From the IMG/VR virus record IMGVR_UViG_3300031566_000404, positions 1 to 22,270 of that record: a stretch of DNA of 22,270 bases. One strand, given 5' to 3'. The position numbers were made by a program, and so were the translations under genes. Below the pieces are notes generated by a model that made no database searches, was not told the DNA's origin, and saw only the letters and a list, made by a program, of their open reading frames with translations. Within the stretch, counting starts at the first letter, position 1, and each line of letters starts with the position of its first letter. Source of the stretch: a virus. Of this stretch, positions 1-8,640 are shown one piece after another.

Positions 1-90
1 GCCACGCACGTTTTTTCACGGGTTTTGGCCGGCACGGGTAATACGTTGAACGCGCGTGCATGGGTGTTGCGCAAAACAGGGTAAGAGCCG

Positions 91-591
91 ATGGGTAAAC
101 GTGGTCCAAAGCCAACGCCGACGCCGCTTCTGAAAATACGCGGGTCATGGCGGGGGAAGACCCGGGCGGACGAGCCCGCGCCAGACCGCACCCGCCCCGC
201 CTGTCCGTCCTGGCTTCGGAAAGAAGCCAAGCGCGTGTGGCGCGAAGTCGTCCCACAGCTCGAGGCCATGGGCGTCTTGGCAAAATGCGACCGCAACGCC
301 CTGGCGCGGTATTGCCAGACGTGGGCGAAATGGCGGACGGCCGAGGAAGTGCTCATAGCGGAGGGCGACACCCGCGAGGTCAAGGCGCTTGATCGCGCCG
401 GCCGCATCGTCGTGATGGACCTGAAGGACCGCCCCGAGGTCGCGCGCTCGATGAAACTCGGCGACCAGCTTCTGAGGCTCGAACAACAGTTCGGCTTGAC
501 CCCGAGCGCCCGGGCCTCGTTGACGCAGCCGCGCGAAAACCGCGACGAGAACCGCGGCAAGGACAGGTTCTTCAAGACCCACGCAGGTTGA
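91..591 (+). CDS. terS: Small terminase subunit, P27-like
   Basis: This 166-residue protein is the probable DNA-recognition subunit of the packaging motor; it would bind phage DNA and hand it to the large terminase encoded immediately downstream. The N-terminus (GKRGPKPTPT, residues 2-11) is the basic 'RGPKP' lead typical of P27-family small terminases. It is followed by a helical segment with Trp-rich pairs (around residues 41-83) and a C-terminal helix containing LGDQLLRLEQQFGLTPSAR (about 123-141), which is also characteristic of the family. Length fits the family (about 130-180 residues). The upstream ribosome binding site is weak (GGGTAAGAG). The gene overlaps or abuts terL. Family call is from motif recognition, not a search. 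Confidence 0.85.
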   Translation: MGKRGPKPTPTPLLKIRGSWRGKTRADEPAPDRTRPACPSWLRKEAKRVWREVVPQLEAMGVLAKCDRNALARYCQTWAKWRTAEEVLIAEGDTREVKALDRAGRIVVMDLKDRPEVARSMKLGDQLLRLEQQFGLTPSARASLTQPRENRDENRGKDRFFKTHAG

Positions 592-599
592 GGATCCGA

Positions 600-2276
600 A
601 TGACCGTCGCAACACGACCACGCACGAAGCGCATCGCGAAAGCCTGGCGGAAGATCCTCCTGGGCATCCCGGGCTACGATTCGATCGCGACCGCCGGGCC
701 CGCCTGGTTCGACCCGGAAGCCGCGCAGGAGCCCATCGACTTCATCGAGAGCTGCTGCATCCACATCGAGGGCGCGCTGGCGTATCAGCCGTTCCTCCTG
801 GCGCCGTGGCAGAAGAGCATCGTGGCGAACCTCTTCGGCTGGAAATGGCTGGACGAATTTGAGCGCACCGTGCGGCGCTATCGCGAAATGCTGCTCTTCG
901 TGGGGCGCAAAAACGGCAAGACGCCGTTTGTCGCGGCAATCGCGAACTACGTCTTTTTCGTGGACGACGAGGCCGGACAGCAGAATTACCTCGCCGCCTC
1001 GACGGCGGAACAAGCGAGCCTCGCCTTTCGCCACGTCTCCGGAATGATTGAAGCCGAGCGGAGAATGGCGGACCGGGCGCGGATTTACCGGAGCTTCAAG
1101 TCAGTCGTCAAGCTCGGCGAACAACAGAGCTTTATCAAGGTCCTGGCGGGCGATGAAAAGAAGGACGCCAAGGGCAAGCACGGGGGCAACCCCCACCTCG
1201 TCATCGTGGACGAGCTCCATGCGCAGCCGACGCCCGACCTGGTGGAGGCGCTGGCCACGTCGTTCGCCTCTGCAAACCGGGCTCAGCCGCTCTTCATCCA
1301 CGCGACGACGAGCGATTACGAGCGCCCGAGCATCTGCAACCGCAAACACGATTACGCCTGCCAGGTTCGCGACGGGATTATCAACAATCCCCGCTTCCTT
1401 CCGGTGATCTACGAGGCCAGCCGCGACGATGATTGGACCAAACTCCGAACGTGGCGGAAGGCGAACCCGAACCTCGGGGTCAGCGTCTCGGTCGATTACT
1501 TGCGGCAGGCGTGCCGGGACGCGCAGGCGCAGCCGGAGTACGAGAACACGTTCAAGCGGATGCATCTCAATATCAGAACCGAGCAGGCGACGCGCTGGAT
1601 GGTCATGTCCGAATGGGACGCTTGCGGCGGCGAGGTCGACCGCGAAGAGTTGAAAGGTCTCCAGTGCTGGGCGGGCATCGACCTGGCGCAGAAGGTGGAC
1701 ATAGCCGCCTGCGTGCTCTTCTTCCCGGATGCCGGCAATGCGCTCGTGCCGTTTTTCTGGCTCCCCCGCGATTCCGCGGAAGACCGCGAACACCGGGACC
1801 AGGTGCCCTACCTCACGTGGGCGCGGCAGGGGTTCATCGAACTGACGCCGGGCAACACGATCGACTATGCCTTCATCCGCAAGCGCGTAAAGGAACTCGC
1901 CGAGGAATACAAGCTCGTCGATATCGGCTACGACCCTTACGACGCCAGGCATTTCGCCCAGGAGTTGCAGGACGAGGACGGCTTTACGATGGTCGAGTTT
2001 CGCCAGGGCTTCATCTCGATGAACGAGCCGGCGAAACACCTCCAGACGCTGGTGCGGTCCGGGCAACTGCGGCATGGCGCCAACCCGGTACTGCGTTGGA
2101 TGGCGTCCAACGTCGTGGTCCGGGTCGATCCCTCGGACAACATACGGTTCGACAAGGCCAAGAGCGCCGAGAAGGTCGACGGCATTGTCGCGGCGGCCAT
2201 GGCGGTCGGCCGCGCTTTACAGGCGCAGAAAACGGCGCAATCGGTCTACGAGGAGCGTGGCGTGTTGACAGTGTAG
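600..2276 (+). CDS. terL: Large terminase subunit (ATPase/nuclease)
   Basis: This is the packaging motor that cuts concatemeric DNA and pumps it through the portal using ATP. With the ATG at 600 the protein has 558 residues. A Walker A variant GRKNGKT lies near residues 102-108 and Walker B VIVDEL near 201-206, followed by a coupling-type motif HATTSDYERP. The C-terminal RNase H-like nuclease shows its acidic residues in GIDLA (about D361), GYDPYDA (D445) and KVDGI (D527). This architecture is that of Terminase_1 family proteins. A TTG at 588 gives a four-residue longer form, but the ATG at 600 has GAGGA at 590-594 at good spacing, so I chose it; terS ends at 591. The gene is followed by a strong terminator. 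Confidence 0.95.
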   Translation: MTVATRPRTKRIAKAWRKILLGIPGYDSIATAGPAWFDPEAAQEPIDFIESCCIHIEGALAYQPFLLAPWQKSIVANLFGWKWLDEFERTVRRYREMLLFVGRKNGKTPFVAAIANYVFFVDDEAGQQNYLAASTAEQASLAFRHVSGMIEAERRMADRARIYRSFKSVVKLGEQQSFIKVLAGDEKKDAKGKHGGNPHLVIVDELHAQPTPDLVEALATSFASANRAQPLFIHATTSDYERPSICNRKHDYACQVRDGIINNPRFLPVIYEASRDDDWTKLRTWRKANPNLGVSVSVDYLRQACRDAQAQPEYENTFKRMHLNIRTEQATRWMVMSEWDACGGEVDREELKGLQCWAGIDLAQKVDIAACVLFFPDAGNALVPFFWLPRDSAEDREHRDQVPYLTWARQGFIELTPGNTIDYAFIRKRVKELAEEYKLVDIGYDPYDARHFAQELQDEDGFTMVEFRQGFISMNEPAKHLQTLVRSGQLRHGANPVLRWMASNVVVRVDPSDNIRFDKAKSAEKVDGIVAAAMAVGRALQAQKTAQSVYEERGVLTV

Positions 2277-2334
2277 GGACATAAAGGCGGGGCGTTCGCG
2301 GCCAGCTACCGCGGGCCCCTTGGGGTAAACGACG

Positions 2335-2370
2335 AAGGGCTGTACTGCCGGCAGCGGTACAGCCCTTTTT
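2335..2370 (+). terminator. Rho-independent terminator after terL
   Basis: The arms AAGGGCTGTAC (2335-2345) and GTACAGCCCTT (2357-2367) are perfectly complementary. The stem can extend to 14 bp (one T-G wobble) with a five-base loop, and it runs into five T residues at 2366-2370, then G and TTT. The reverse strand has no T-tract, so it acts on + strand transcription. It sits 59 bases after the terL stop and 33 bases before the next gene. It would insulate the packaging genes from the head genes unless it is leaky or antiterminated. CCCCTTGGGG (2316-2325) and CCCCCTTGGGGG (2386-2397) flank it on both sides. Confidence 0.85.
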
Positions 2371-2402
2371 GTTTGCGTCCCGCACCCCCCTTGGGGGTCG
2401 AA

Positions 2403-2588
2403 ATGAACGGACATAAACCAGAGACGAACCCGGGGCGCCGCCGCCTGCAGGTGGGCACGGCCCTCGTTGCCATTCTCGCGCTGGGGCTCGTCGGGACCGG
2501 CGTCTGGCTCATCCATCCCCCGACGGCGTTGATCGTGGTGGGCGTCTTGCTCTGGGCGGACCTGTTCGTGGAGAACCTGAAAACATGA
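2403..2588 (+). CDS. Small two-helix membrane protein, unknown
   Basis: This predicted protein of 61 residues has a polar, basic N-terminus (about residues 1-16) and then two hydrophobic segments (about 19-38 and 41-54) separated by HPP, ending in the charged sequence FVENLKT. It would be a small integral membrane protein with a hairpin topology. The ATG at 2403 follows GGGGGT; a TTG ten codons upstream is in frame but would start inside the terminator T-tract. The stop overlaps the portal start (ATGA at 2585-2588), which argues that it is translated. Small membrane proteins are sometimes found between terminase and portal genes in phages; I cannot assign a function. A holin-like role is possible but unsupported. 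Confidence 0.6.
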   Translation: MNGHKPETNPGRRRLQVGTALVAILALGLVGTGVWLIHPPTALIVVGVLLWADLFVENLKT

Positions 2589-4282
2589 GCATACTGCGAG
2601 CGATCTTTGCGGCCGAGGCCGCCGCCGACACTTGCGACAGCCAAAAACCATCCCCCTGGCTGGTGGACCATTTCGGCGGCCGGCGGACTTCCGCGGGGGT
2701 GACCATCACCCCGGAAAAGGCGCTGTCTCTGTCCGTGTATTATGCGTGCCTGCACGTCATTTCAGAAGACCTCGGCAAGCTCCCGCTCTTCGTCTATCGG
2801 CAAACGGCGGACGGCAAGAAGCGCCTGCTCGACCATCCCGCCTATCGCCTCCTCCACGTCAGCCCGAACGAGGACATGGGGAGCATGACGTTCCGCGAGA
2901 CGCTGACCCATCATGCAATGGGCTGGGGCGGCGGCTTCGCCGAGATCATCCGCGACGGCCAGAATCGGCCGGTTGAGCTGGGCGTGATCCACCCCAGTCG
3001 CGTGGAGGTGAAGCGCGACGAGGACGACCGGCTCGTATACCTGGTCCGGGAAGGCTCGCGCGGGTTCAAGAAGATACGGTTCCCGGCGCAGGATATCCTT
3101 CACATTCACGGCCTGGGCCCCACCGGCACCACCGGCTACGCCATGAGCGTCCTCGCCAGGGAGGCGATCGCCCTGGGGCTCGAGGCGGAAACGTTCGGCG
3201 CCAGTTTCTTCGCCAACAGCTCCGTCGCCTTCGGGGTTTTGGAGCATCCCGGCACGCTGACGCCGGAGGCGCACGCAAACCTGAAAAGCTCTCTTGTAGA
3301 GAACGAGCACAAGGGCGCGGGCAGGGCCCACGGCACCCTGATCCTCGAAGAGGGGATGAAGTGGGAACAAACGTCGATACCGCCGAACGACGCTCAATTC
3401 CTTGAGACCCGGCAGTTCCAGGTTGAGGACATCTGCCGGTGGTTCCGCGTGCCGCCGCACAAGATACAGCATCTGCTCCGCGCGACGTTCTCGAACATCG
3501 AGTCTCAGGCGATCGAATACGTGACCGACGCCCTCACGCCCTGGGCGGTGCGCTGGGAGCAGGAGCTCGCGCGGAAGCTCTTCCGGCGCGAACCGGATGT
3601 CTATGCCGAGCACCTGTTCGCGGGGCTGCTTCGCGGCGACCAGGCGCAGCGAAGCAACTATTACCGCCAGATGTTCTCGGTCGGCGCCATGTCGATCAAT
3701 GACATCCTCCGTAAAGAGAATGCCGACGGCATCGGGCCGCTCGGCGACATGCGCTTCGTGCCGGCGAACATGCAGCGGCTGGAGGTCGCGGCCACCGCCC
3801 AACCGAAAGCGACGGCGCCCGGCCCGGGCAGCGACCAGACCGGCGCTCCGGCGGATGATACGGGGGCACTCAAGGCCGCGCATCTCCCCCTCTTCGAGGC
3901 GGCGGCGGCGCGGTTCATGGGCAAGGAGGCGCTGGCGGTAACGCGGGCAGCGCGCAAGCACGCCGGCGATCCAGCGGCCTTTGAAAACTGGGCGAATGAG
4001 TTTTTCGCCAAACATGCGGAGTTTGTCGTCGACGCCCTTGAGCCGCCGGCGGTGGCCTTTGCCATGTTGGCCGACCCGTCCGGTGGGCTCGGCGCAGACC
4101 AAGCTGTCCGCAAATATGCAGAGAACTATGTCAAGTCAACGCGCGCAGACGCAGTGAGCGCCTTCGGACGTGGGACCGTCGAAGGCTGGTGCGCTGCGCG
4201 GTCGAACGGCGCGGCGGCGGCGGCGGCCGCGGAGACAATAGTGGAGGTCATTTGTGATGCCAACAACGCGACAGGCGCGTAG
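2585..4282 (+). CDS. Portal protein, HK97 family, with C-terminal extension
   Basis: The portal forms the dodecameric ring at the unique capsid vertex through which DNA enters and to which the neck attaches. Residues about 40-75 hold the typical start of the family (ALSLSVYYACLHVISEDLGKL, with the PLFVYR strand after it). The stem/wing region follows, with the characteristic RWFRVPPHKIQHL and FSNIESQAIEYVTDALTPW near residues 280-315. The core ends near residue 400. Beyond it is an extra, Ala-rich helical part of about 160 residues (about 405-565), ending in a poly-Ala run; ordinary HK97-type portals are about 400-430 residues. The gene starts inside the stop of the small membrane gene and overlaps the protease gene, so it belongs to one translationally coupled head operon. 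Confidence 0.93.
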   Translation: MSILRAIFAAEAAADTCDSQKPSPWLVDHFGGRRTSAGVTITPEKALSLSVYYACLHVISEDLGKLPLFVYRQTADGKKRLLDHPAYRLLHVSPNEDMGSMTFRETLTHHAMGWGGGFAEIIRDGQNRPVELGVIHPSRVEVKRDEDDRLVYLVREGSRGFKKIRFPAQDILHIHGLGPTGTTGYAMSVLAREAIALGLEAETFGASFFANSSVAFGVLEHPGTLTPEAHANLKSSLVENEHKGAGRAHGTLILEEGMKWEQTSIPPNDAQFLETRQFQVEDICRWFRVPPHKIQHLLRATFSNIESQAIEYVTDALTPWAVRWEQELARKLFRREPDVYAEHLFAGLLRGDQAQRSNYYRQMFSVGAMSINDILRKENADGIGPLGDMRFVPANMQRLEVAATAQPKATAPGPGSDQTGAPADDTGALKAAHLPLFEAAAARFMGKEALAVTRAARKHAGDPAAFENWANEFFAKHAEFVVDALEPPAVAFAMLADPSGGLGADQAVRKYAENYVKSTRADAVSAFGRGTVEGWCAARSNGAAAAAAAETIVEVICDANNATGA

Positions 4283-5165
4283 GTGCGCGGCACAGCATTT
4301 CGGACTCTGGATGATCGACCCGACGTGGTTCTCGCGCGCGGTGGCCGCCGTGAAAGCCGGCACCCTGAAACCCCGCGCAGACGACCTTGACGGAGATTTT
4401 GACGACGGCCGGCCATTGTCGGAAATCCTCGACGACGGCATCGGCCTGATCGCCCTTCACGGGCAGATGACGAAGGGCGTGTCGAGTTTCGGCGGCGTCT
4501 CGAGCGTCCAGGCGCGGCAGGCTGTCCGCGCATTCACGCGGGACGGCGAGGTCAAGGTCATCCTCCTGCATATCGACTCCCCCGGGGGCACGGTTGCCGG
4601 CACCGCGGAACTGGCGGCGGATGTCCGGACCGCGAACGCAGCGAAACCGGTCTATGCGTATATCGAGGACCTCGGGGCCTCGGCGGCCTATTGGGTCGCG
4701 GCCCAGGCGGGGCGGGTCTCCGCCAACGTCATGGGCCAGATCGGTTCGATCGGGGTCCTGGCGATACTCGAGGATTCAAGCGGCATGGCGGAAAAGGAGG
4801 GGATCAAAGTCCACGTCATAACGAGTAAGAACGCGGATGGGATCAAGGGCCTGGGCGTGCCCGGCACCCCGGTCACCGAGGATCAACTCGCCTACGTTCA
4901 GGAAGAGGTGGACGCGATGAACGAGCATTTTCTACAGGCGATAAAGGCCGGTCGGGGGCTTTCACTGGCCGCCGTCCGAAAACTCGCCGACGGGCGGCTT
5001 CACCAGGCTGATGAAGCCCGGGAACTCGAGCTGATAGATGCCGTCGAGTCCGAGGATGAGCTGTACGCATTGATCCGCAAGGACATCGGCCCGAGCACAA
5101 GGGCGCGGTCCGCCAGGGCTGCCAGGGGCCGGGCCGCGGCGGTTGAACGACTGAGGTTGAGTTGA
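4257..5165 (+). CDS. Prohead protease, S49/SppA-like serine peptidase
   Basis: This protein of about 302 residues is the likely maturation protease that trims the capsid protein's N-terminal scaffold domain. It has the S49 fold signatures: the oxyanion strand HIDSPGGTVAG (about 105-115), the catalytic Ser in LGASAAYW (Ser about 142), MGQIGSIGV after it, and the general-base Lys in GIKGLGVPGTPVTEDQ (about Lys197). It is of the short lambda gpC-like type rather than ClpP-like. GTG at 4254 and ATG at 4257 are both possible starts behind GGAGG (4243-4247); both overlap the portal end by about 26-29 bases. The C-terminal tail is Arg/Ala-rich, which may interact with DNA or the scaffold. It lies directly before the capsid gene, as expected. 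Confidence 0.9.
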   Translation: MPTTRQARRCAAQHFGLWMIDPTWFSRAVAAVKAGTLKPRADDLDGDFDDGRPLSEILDDGIGLIALHGQMTKGVSSFGGVSSVQARQAVRAFTRDGEVKVILLHIDSPGGTVAGTAELAADVRTANAAKPVYAYIEDLGASAAYWVAAQAGRVSANVMGQIGSIGVLAILEDSSGMAEKEGIKVHVITSKNADGIKGLGVPGTPVTEDQLAYVQEEVDAMNEHFLQAIKAGRGLSLAAVRKLADGRLHQADEARELELIDAVESEDELYALIRKDIGPSTRARSARAARGRAAAVERLRLS

Positions 5166-5310
5166 CGACTCACCGTGCGAGCGCAGATGCGTTTGCAAGG
5201 TGAGCAGTTTCCGCGAACTTGGCGCGCAGAGGCGGCCAGCGAGCTCGCGGGCAAGAGGCGAAGGGACAACGAATAGAACGACAGACAACAAACGCAAAGG
5301 GGTATGACCG

Positions 5311-6669
5311 ATGAACGAACTGGAAAAACTGAGACAGAAGAAAGCGGACGCCCTCGCGAAAATCGACGCCATCAACCTGGCGGCGACGGCGGAGGAGCGC
5401 GAGCTGACGGAGGAACAGGAGGCGAAGCTCGACGCGCTCCTGGCCGAGGCCAAGGAGGCCGATACCGGGATCAAGGCGCTGGAGGCGAGGCTGGAACTTC
5501 GCGCCGCGCGCAGCACGGAGATCGCGGCGCTCAATGCGCCGAGAGGCCGTCGGGCTTCTCCCGATGCCGTCCCCGCGCCGACGGCAGTGATAACCACCGG
5601 CGTGCATGAGCGGGCCGAGGATGACCCCAACCGCGGCTTCCGGCACCCCCGCGAGTTCATGATGGCGGTGTTGGCCGCCGGTTGCCAGCGAGGGGTTGAC
5701 CCGCGGCTGGCGGTGCTCCGCGTGAAACCGAGCGCGACGGCGGGGTCCGACGAACAGGGGACCTACGCGGACCCGTACGGCGGCTTCCTCGTGCCGGCCG
5801 GGTTCAGCCCGGACCTCCTGCAGATCGGCCCCGAGGCCGACCCGGTGCAAGGGCGCGTGACGCAGATCCCCATGGAATCTCCCGTCGTGAAGATGCCCGC
5901 GCGGGTGGACAAGGACCACTCCACCAGCGTCTCCGGCGGGCTGCGCGTCTATCGCCGGGCCGAGACCGACACGAGCGCCTCGAGCCGGGTGGCGTTCGAG
6001 CAGGTCGTGCTCAACGCTATGGGGCTCTTCGGGCTGGCGTACGTGAGCGAAGAATTGCTCACTGATTCGCCGATCAGTTTCGCCGCGCTCCTGGCGACGA
6101 TGTTCGGGGATGAATACGCCAGCGTGATCCTCAACGAGCGCCTCAACGGTACGGGCGTCGGCGAGTTCATGGGCGTGATGACGTCGCCCTGCCTGATTTC
6201 GATCACCAAGGAGACCGGCCAGGCGCCGGATACCATCGTCTACGGAAACGTCGTCAAGATGCGCGCGCGCGTCTGGGGTTATGGCAACGCCGTGTGGTTG
6301 GCGAACCAGGACTGCCTGCCGCAGCTTGCAACGCTCAACCTGCAAGTCGGCACGGCAGGGATACCCGTCTGGCAGCCGAGCCTCCGCGAGGACGTCCCGG
6401 ACATCCTGATGGGTCGTCCGCTCTTCTTCACCGAGTACATGAAGACGGTCGGGGACACAGGGGACATCGGCTGTTTCAACTTCAGCCAATTCCTCGAGGG
6501 CGTATATCAGCCCCTGGAGCAGGCGGAGAGCATCCACGTGCGCTTTATCTACAACGAGCGCGCGTTCCGCTTCACCATGCGCAATGCCGGCGCCCCCTGG
6601 TGGAAGTCGGAACTCACGCCTAAGAACGGCGCGACGTTGTCGCCGTTCGTGGTGTGCAAGGCGCGGTAA
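5311..6669 (+). CDS. Major capsid protein, HK97 fold
   Basis: This 452-residue protein is the main shell protein. Residues about 1-75 are a highly charged predicted coiled coil (ELEKLRQKKADALAKID, then many Glu/Lys/Ala), which matches the delta scaffolding domain that HK97-type capsid proteins carry at the N-terminus and lose on maturation. A linker of about 75 residues leads to the GGFLVPAGFSPDLLQ segment (about 156-170), the usual beginning of the mature HK97 core. ATG at 5311 follows AAAGGGG (5296-5302). The 145 bases between the protease stop and this start hold no gene. A separate scaffold gene is absent, consistent with the built-in delta domain. Cleavage in the linker around residues 90-150 is inferred, not seen. 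Confidence 0.93.
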   Translation: MNELEKLRQKKADALAKIDAINLAATAEERELTEEQEAKLDALLAEAKEADTGIKALEARLELRAARSTEIAALNAPRGRRASPDAVPAPTAVITTGVHERAEDDPNRGFRHPREFMMAVLAAGCQRGVDPRLAVLRVKPSATAGSDEQGTYADPYGGFLVPAGFSPDLLQIGPEADPVQGRVTQIPMESPVVKMPARVDKDHSTSVSGGLRVYRRAETDTSASSRVAFEQVVLNAMGLFGLAYVSEELLTDSPISFAALLATMFGDEYASVILNERLNGTGVGEFMGVMTSPCLISITKETGQAPDTIVYGNVVKMRARVWGYGNAVWLANQDCLPQLATLNLQVGTAGIPVWQPSLREDVPDILMGRPLFFTEYMKTVGDTGDIGCFNFSQFLEGVYQPLEQAESIHVRFIYNERAFRFTMRNAGAPWWKSELTPKNGATLSPFVVCKAR

Positions 6670-6678
6670 CGAACGACC

Positions 6679-6701
6679 ATCAATCACACAACGTGGTTGA
6701 T
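6679..6701 (+). other. Stem-loop after the capsid gene
   Basis: ATCAATCAC (6679-6687) pairs with GTGGTTGAT (6693-6701) with one G-T wobble and a five-base loop. There is no T-tract, so it is not a normal intrinsic terminator. It could stabilise the abundant capsid mRNA or mark a processing site; this is inference. Confidence 0.35.
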
Positions 6702-6733
6702 ACGTGAGAAGGTAAAAACCGGAGGAACGGACA

Positions 6734-7189
6734 ATGGCAAGCCCACAAGCGAGCGACAAGCTCTTCTGCAACGTGAAAGCGGAGATGTACTGGGCGGACG
6801 ACGACTACTCGACATCCGCCGAGCTTTCGAGCACCTGGTTCGACATGCGGGATTACAACGAGTTCTCGGTGCTCATGACCGCGGGCAACCTGACCGGGGC
6901 CGGCGTCAAGGCGCTCGACATCTACGCCGATAGCGATCCGGCCGGCGGCGGCACCCCCACGAAGATCAAGGCCTTCGCGGGCAGCGCCGGCAGCGTGGAG
7001 GGCGATTACCTGGTGCTCTCGGTGACGGCGGAGGAGATCCGCCAGGAGGCCGAGGACGCCGGGGTCGACTTCCGGTACGTCATGCCCTACCTGACGCTGG
7101 CCAATGCCGCGGATGAGGCGGCTGTCTGCGTCATTCGCAGCGGCGCACGCTTCCCGCAGGACGGGCTCACCGCCGACGTCGTGACGTGA
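6734..7189 (+). CDS. Probable capsid-associated structural protein, unknown
   Basis: This is a 151-residue, acidic protein without cysteine clusters, signal peptide or membrane segment. The sequence alternates short hydrophobic strands and turns (FSVLMTAG, ALDIYADSD, YLVLSVTAEEI, FRYVMPYLTLANAA), suggesting a compact beta-sandwich. A good ribosome binding site (GGAGGA, 6721-6726) precedes the ATG. The gene follows the major capsid gene directly. Its layout of a central strand naming a physical measure plus spread, then a late strand with 'YVMPYLTLAN', resembles the product at 8693-9124 in general style, so I infer a capsid decoration or accessory virion role. No specific family was recognised. 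Confidence 0.7.
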   Translation: MASPQASDKLFCNVKAEMYWADDDYSTSAELSSTWFDMRDYNEFSVLMTAGNLTGAGVKALDIYADSDPAGGGTPTKIKAFAGSAGSVEGDYLVLSVTAEEIRQEAEDAGVDFRYVMPYLTLANAADEAAVCVIRSGARFPQDGLTADVVT

Positions 7190-7208
7190 TGTGAGAAATG
7201 ACCCGGCG

Positions 7209-7269
7209 CTCCGGGGCGGGCCTCCATGTCCGCCCCGGGGGGCCTACCCGGCAATGGCCGCCCGGCCAT
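7209..7269 (+). other. Two GC-rich hairpins between capsid-region genes
   Basis: CCGGGGCGG (7211-7219) pairs perfectly with CCGCCCCGG (7230-7238) around a ten-base loop and extends by one wobble and one G-C pair. A second element, ATGGCCG (7254-7260) with CGGCCAT (7263-7269), follows at once. Neither is followed by a T-run. They occupy most of the 125-base gap between two structural genes and could act as an mRNA stabiliser, processing site or partial attenuator that tunes relative expression. The function is inferred. Confidence 0.45.
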
Positions 7270-7314
7270 AGAGCCCGGGCGGGATGAACCCGGACAACTG
7301 AAGGAGATTTGATT

Positions 7315-8640
7315 ATGAGCGCAAAGACGGAACTGTTTTCACGATGGTTGGGCGGCAACCTGGTGGTCGCCGATCAGGGGCTTTCGACGGGTCGGCGCGT
7401 GTTCGTCCACAGCACGGACGGAACAGACGCCGCGGGCTACGGCGCGAGCCCCGATGCGCCGGTGGCCACCCTCGACTATGCGGTCAGTCTGTGCACGGAC
7501 AACGAGCATGACATCATCTACCTCATGCCCGGCCACACGGAGAGCCGTGCGGTCACCGGGGAGCTGGCGGACCTCGACATCGCCGGTATCGTCGTACAGG
7601 GCATGGGCGCCGGGGCGGACCGGCCCATCTTCACCCTCGGCCACGCGACCGCGAAGATCACGGTCGATGGCGCGAGCATCACCATCCGGAATATCCGCGT
7701 GGTTTCCGACGTCGCCGACTGCGCCCAGGCGCTCGACGTCGGGGCCGCCGCCGACGGCCTGACCATCGAAGACTGCGAGTTCGAGGACGGCGGCACTGAC
7801 GTCACGGAACTCAAAGAGGCGATCAAGATCGCTGCGGCCTGCGATGACGTGACGATTCGCAACTGCCGGTTTCTGACGGCTGCCGGCGGCACCATCACCA
7901 GCGCCATCACCTTCGAGGGCGCCAGCGACAACAGCCGCATCGAGCGGTGCTATTTCAACGGTGATTTCGGGACCTCCGCGATCCTCGGCAGTGCCGCAGC
8001 GCAGACGCGACTGCTGCTCCTCAACAACTGGATGAAGGTGCTGGACGGCGAGCCGGGCATCGAGCTCCACGCCAACAGCGAGGGCGTCATCGCCGACAAC
8101 CGCATCGAGTCCACGTCGATCACGGATCCGGATGCCGCGATCGTCGCGGCCGACTGCTCCTGGTTCGAGAACTACGTGGTCGATGCCGACGGCGGCACGG
8201 CACAGTTGATCGGAACGGGTACGGAAAGCGTCCAGGGCATCGGCACGCTCTTCTCAGTCAAGAAGACCATCACGAAGACCGCGATTGTGGCGGCAGGGGT
8301 CGATGTCACCGCCGCGAGTTCGGGCGGCGCCCTGCTCCTGGAGGACTGCATTCTCCAGAACGACACGACCGAGATCGATTCGGCCGGACACGCCGAGGTC
8401 ATCGAGTTCTACACCAACAACGCCGCGGGCTCGACGTCGTTCATGACGATCGCCGCGAGCGTCTTGGCCAGCGAGATGAGGGACCTGCGCGACGCGACGA
8501 CCGGCATGAGGGTGGTGCTCGAAAGCGGCAAGAAGGTGACGGTCAAGGCGACCACCGAGGACGTCACCAGCGGCGGCACGTGCGACGTCTACCTCATTTT
8601 CCGGCGTCTGGCCGCTGGGGCCGCCGTCGCAGCTGCGTAA
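7315..8640 (+). CDS. Parallel beta-helix virion protein (capsid region)
   Basis: This protein of 441 residues has an N-terminal segment (about 1-85) containing FVHSTDGTD, GYGASPDAPVATLDYA and IIYLMPGHTES, a combination I recognise from beta-helix proteins encoded beside phage capsid genes. Residues about 90-330 are rungs of a right-handed parallel beta-helix: ITIRNIRVVSD, GLTIEDCEFEDG, DVTIRNCRFLTA, SRIERCYFNGD and VIADNRIEST recur at about 22-35 residues. The last 110 residues form a separate domain rich in strands. There is no signal peptide. ATG at 7315 is set by AAGGAG (7301-7306); a TTG two codons earlier is less likely. The position argues for a capsid fibre or decoration rather than a tailspike, but a sugar-binding or sugar-cleaving activity cannot be excluded. 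Confidence 0.8.
   Translation: MSAKTELFSRWLGGNLVVADQGLSTGRRVFVHSTDGTDAAGYGASPDAPVATLDYAVSLCTDNEHDIIYLMPGHTESRAVTGELADLDIAGIVVQGMGAGADRPIFTLGHATAKITVDGASITIRNIRVVSDVADCAQALDVGAAADGLTIEDCEFEDGGTDVTELKEAIKIAAACDDVTIRNCRFLTAAGGTITSAITFEGASDNSRIERCYFNGDFGTSAILGSAAAQTRLLLLNNWMKVLDGEPGIELHANSEGVIADNRIESTSITDPDAAIVAADCSWFENYVVDADGGTAQLIGTGTESVQGIGTLFSVKKTITKTAIVAAGVDVTAASSGGALLLEDCILQNDTTEIDSAGHAEVIEFYTNNAAGSTSFMTIAASVLASEMRDLRDATTGMRVVLESGKKVTVKATTEDVTSGGTCDVYLIFRRLAAGAAVAAA

Noticed and set aside
13-44. Promoter upstream of terS (TTTTCA and TAATAC)
   Set aside because: The spacing is 20 bases and the match is weak, so it is not claimed.
2762-4102. Minus-strand open frame of 446 residues opposite the portal gene
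   Set aside because: It is antisense to the portal, with no recognisable domain or ribosome binding site; it is a by-product of high GC.
5170-6771. Minus-strand open frame of 533 residues opposite the capsid gene
   Set aside because: It lies antisense to an unmistakable capsid protein; its composition (His, Arg, Asp, Val-rich with no domain) is typical of the antisense of GC-rich codon use.
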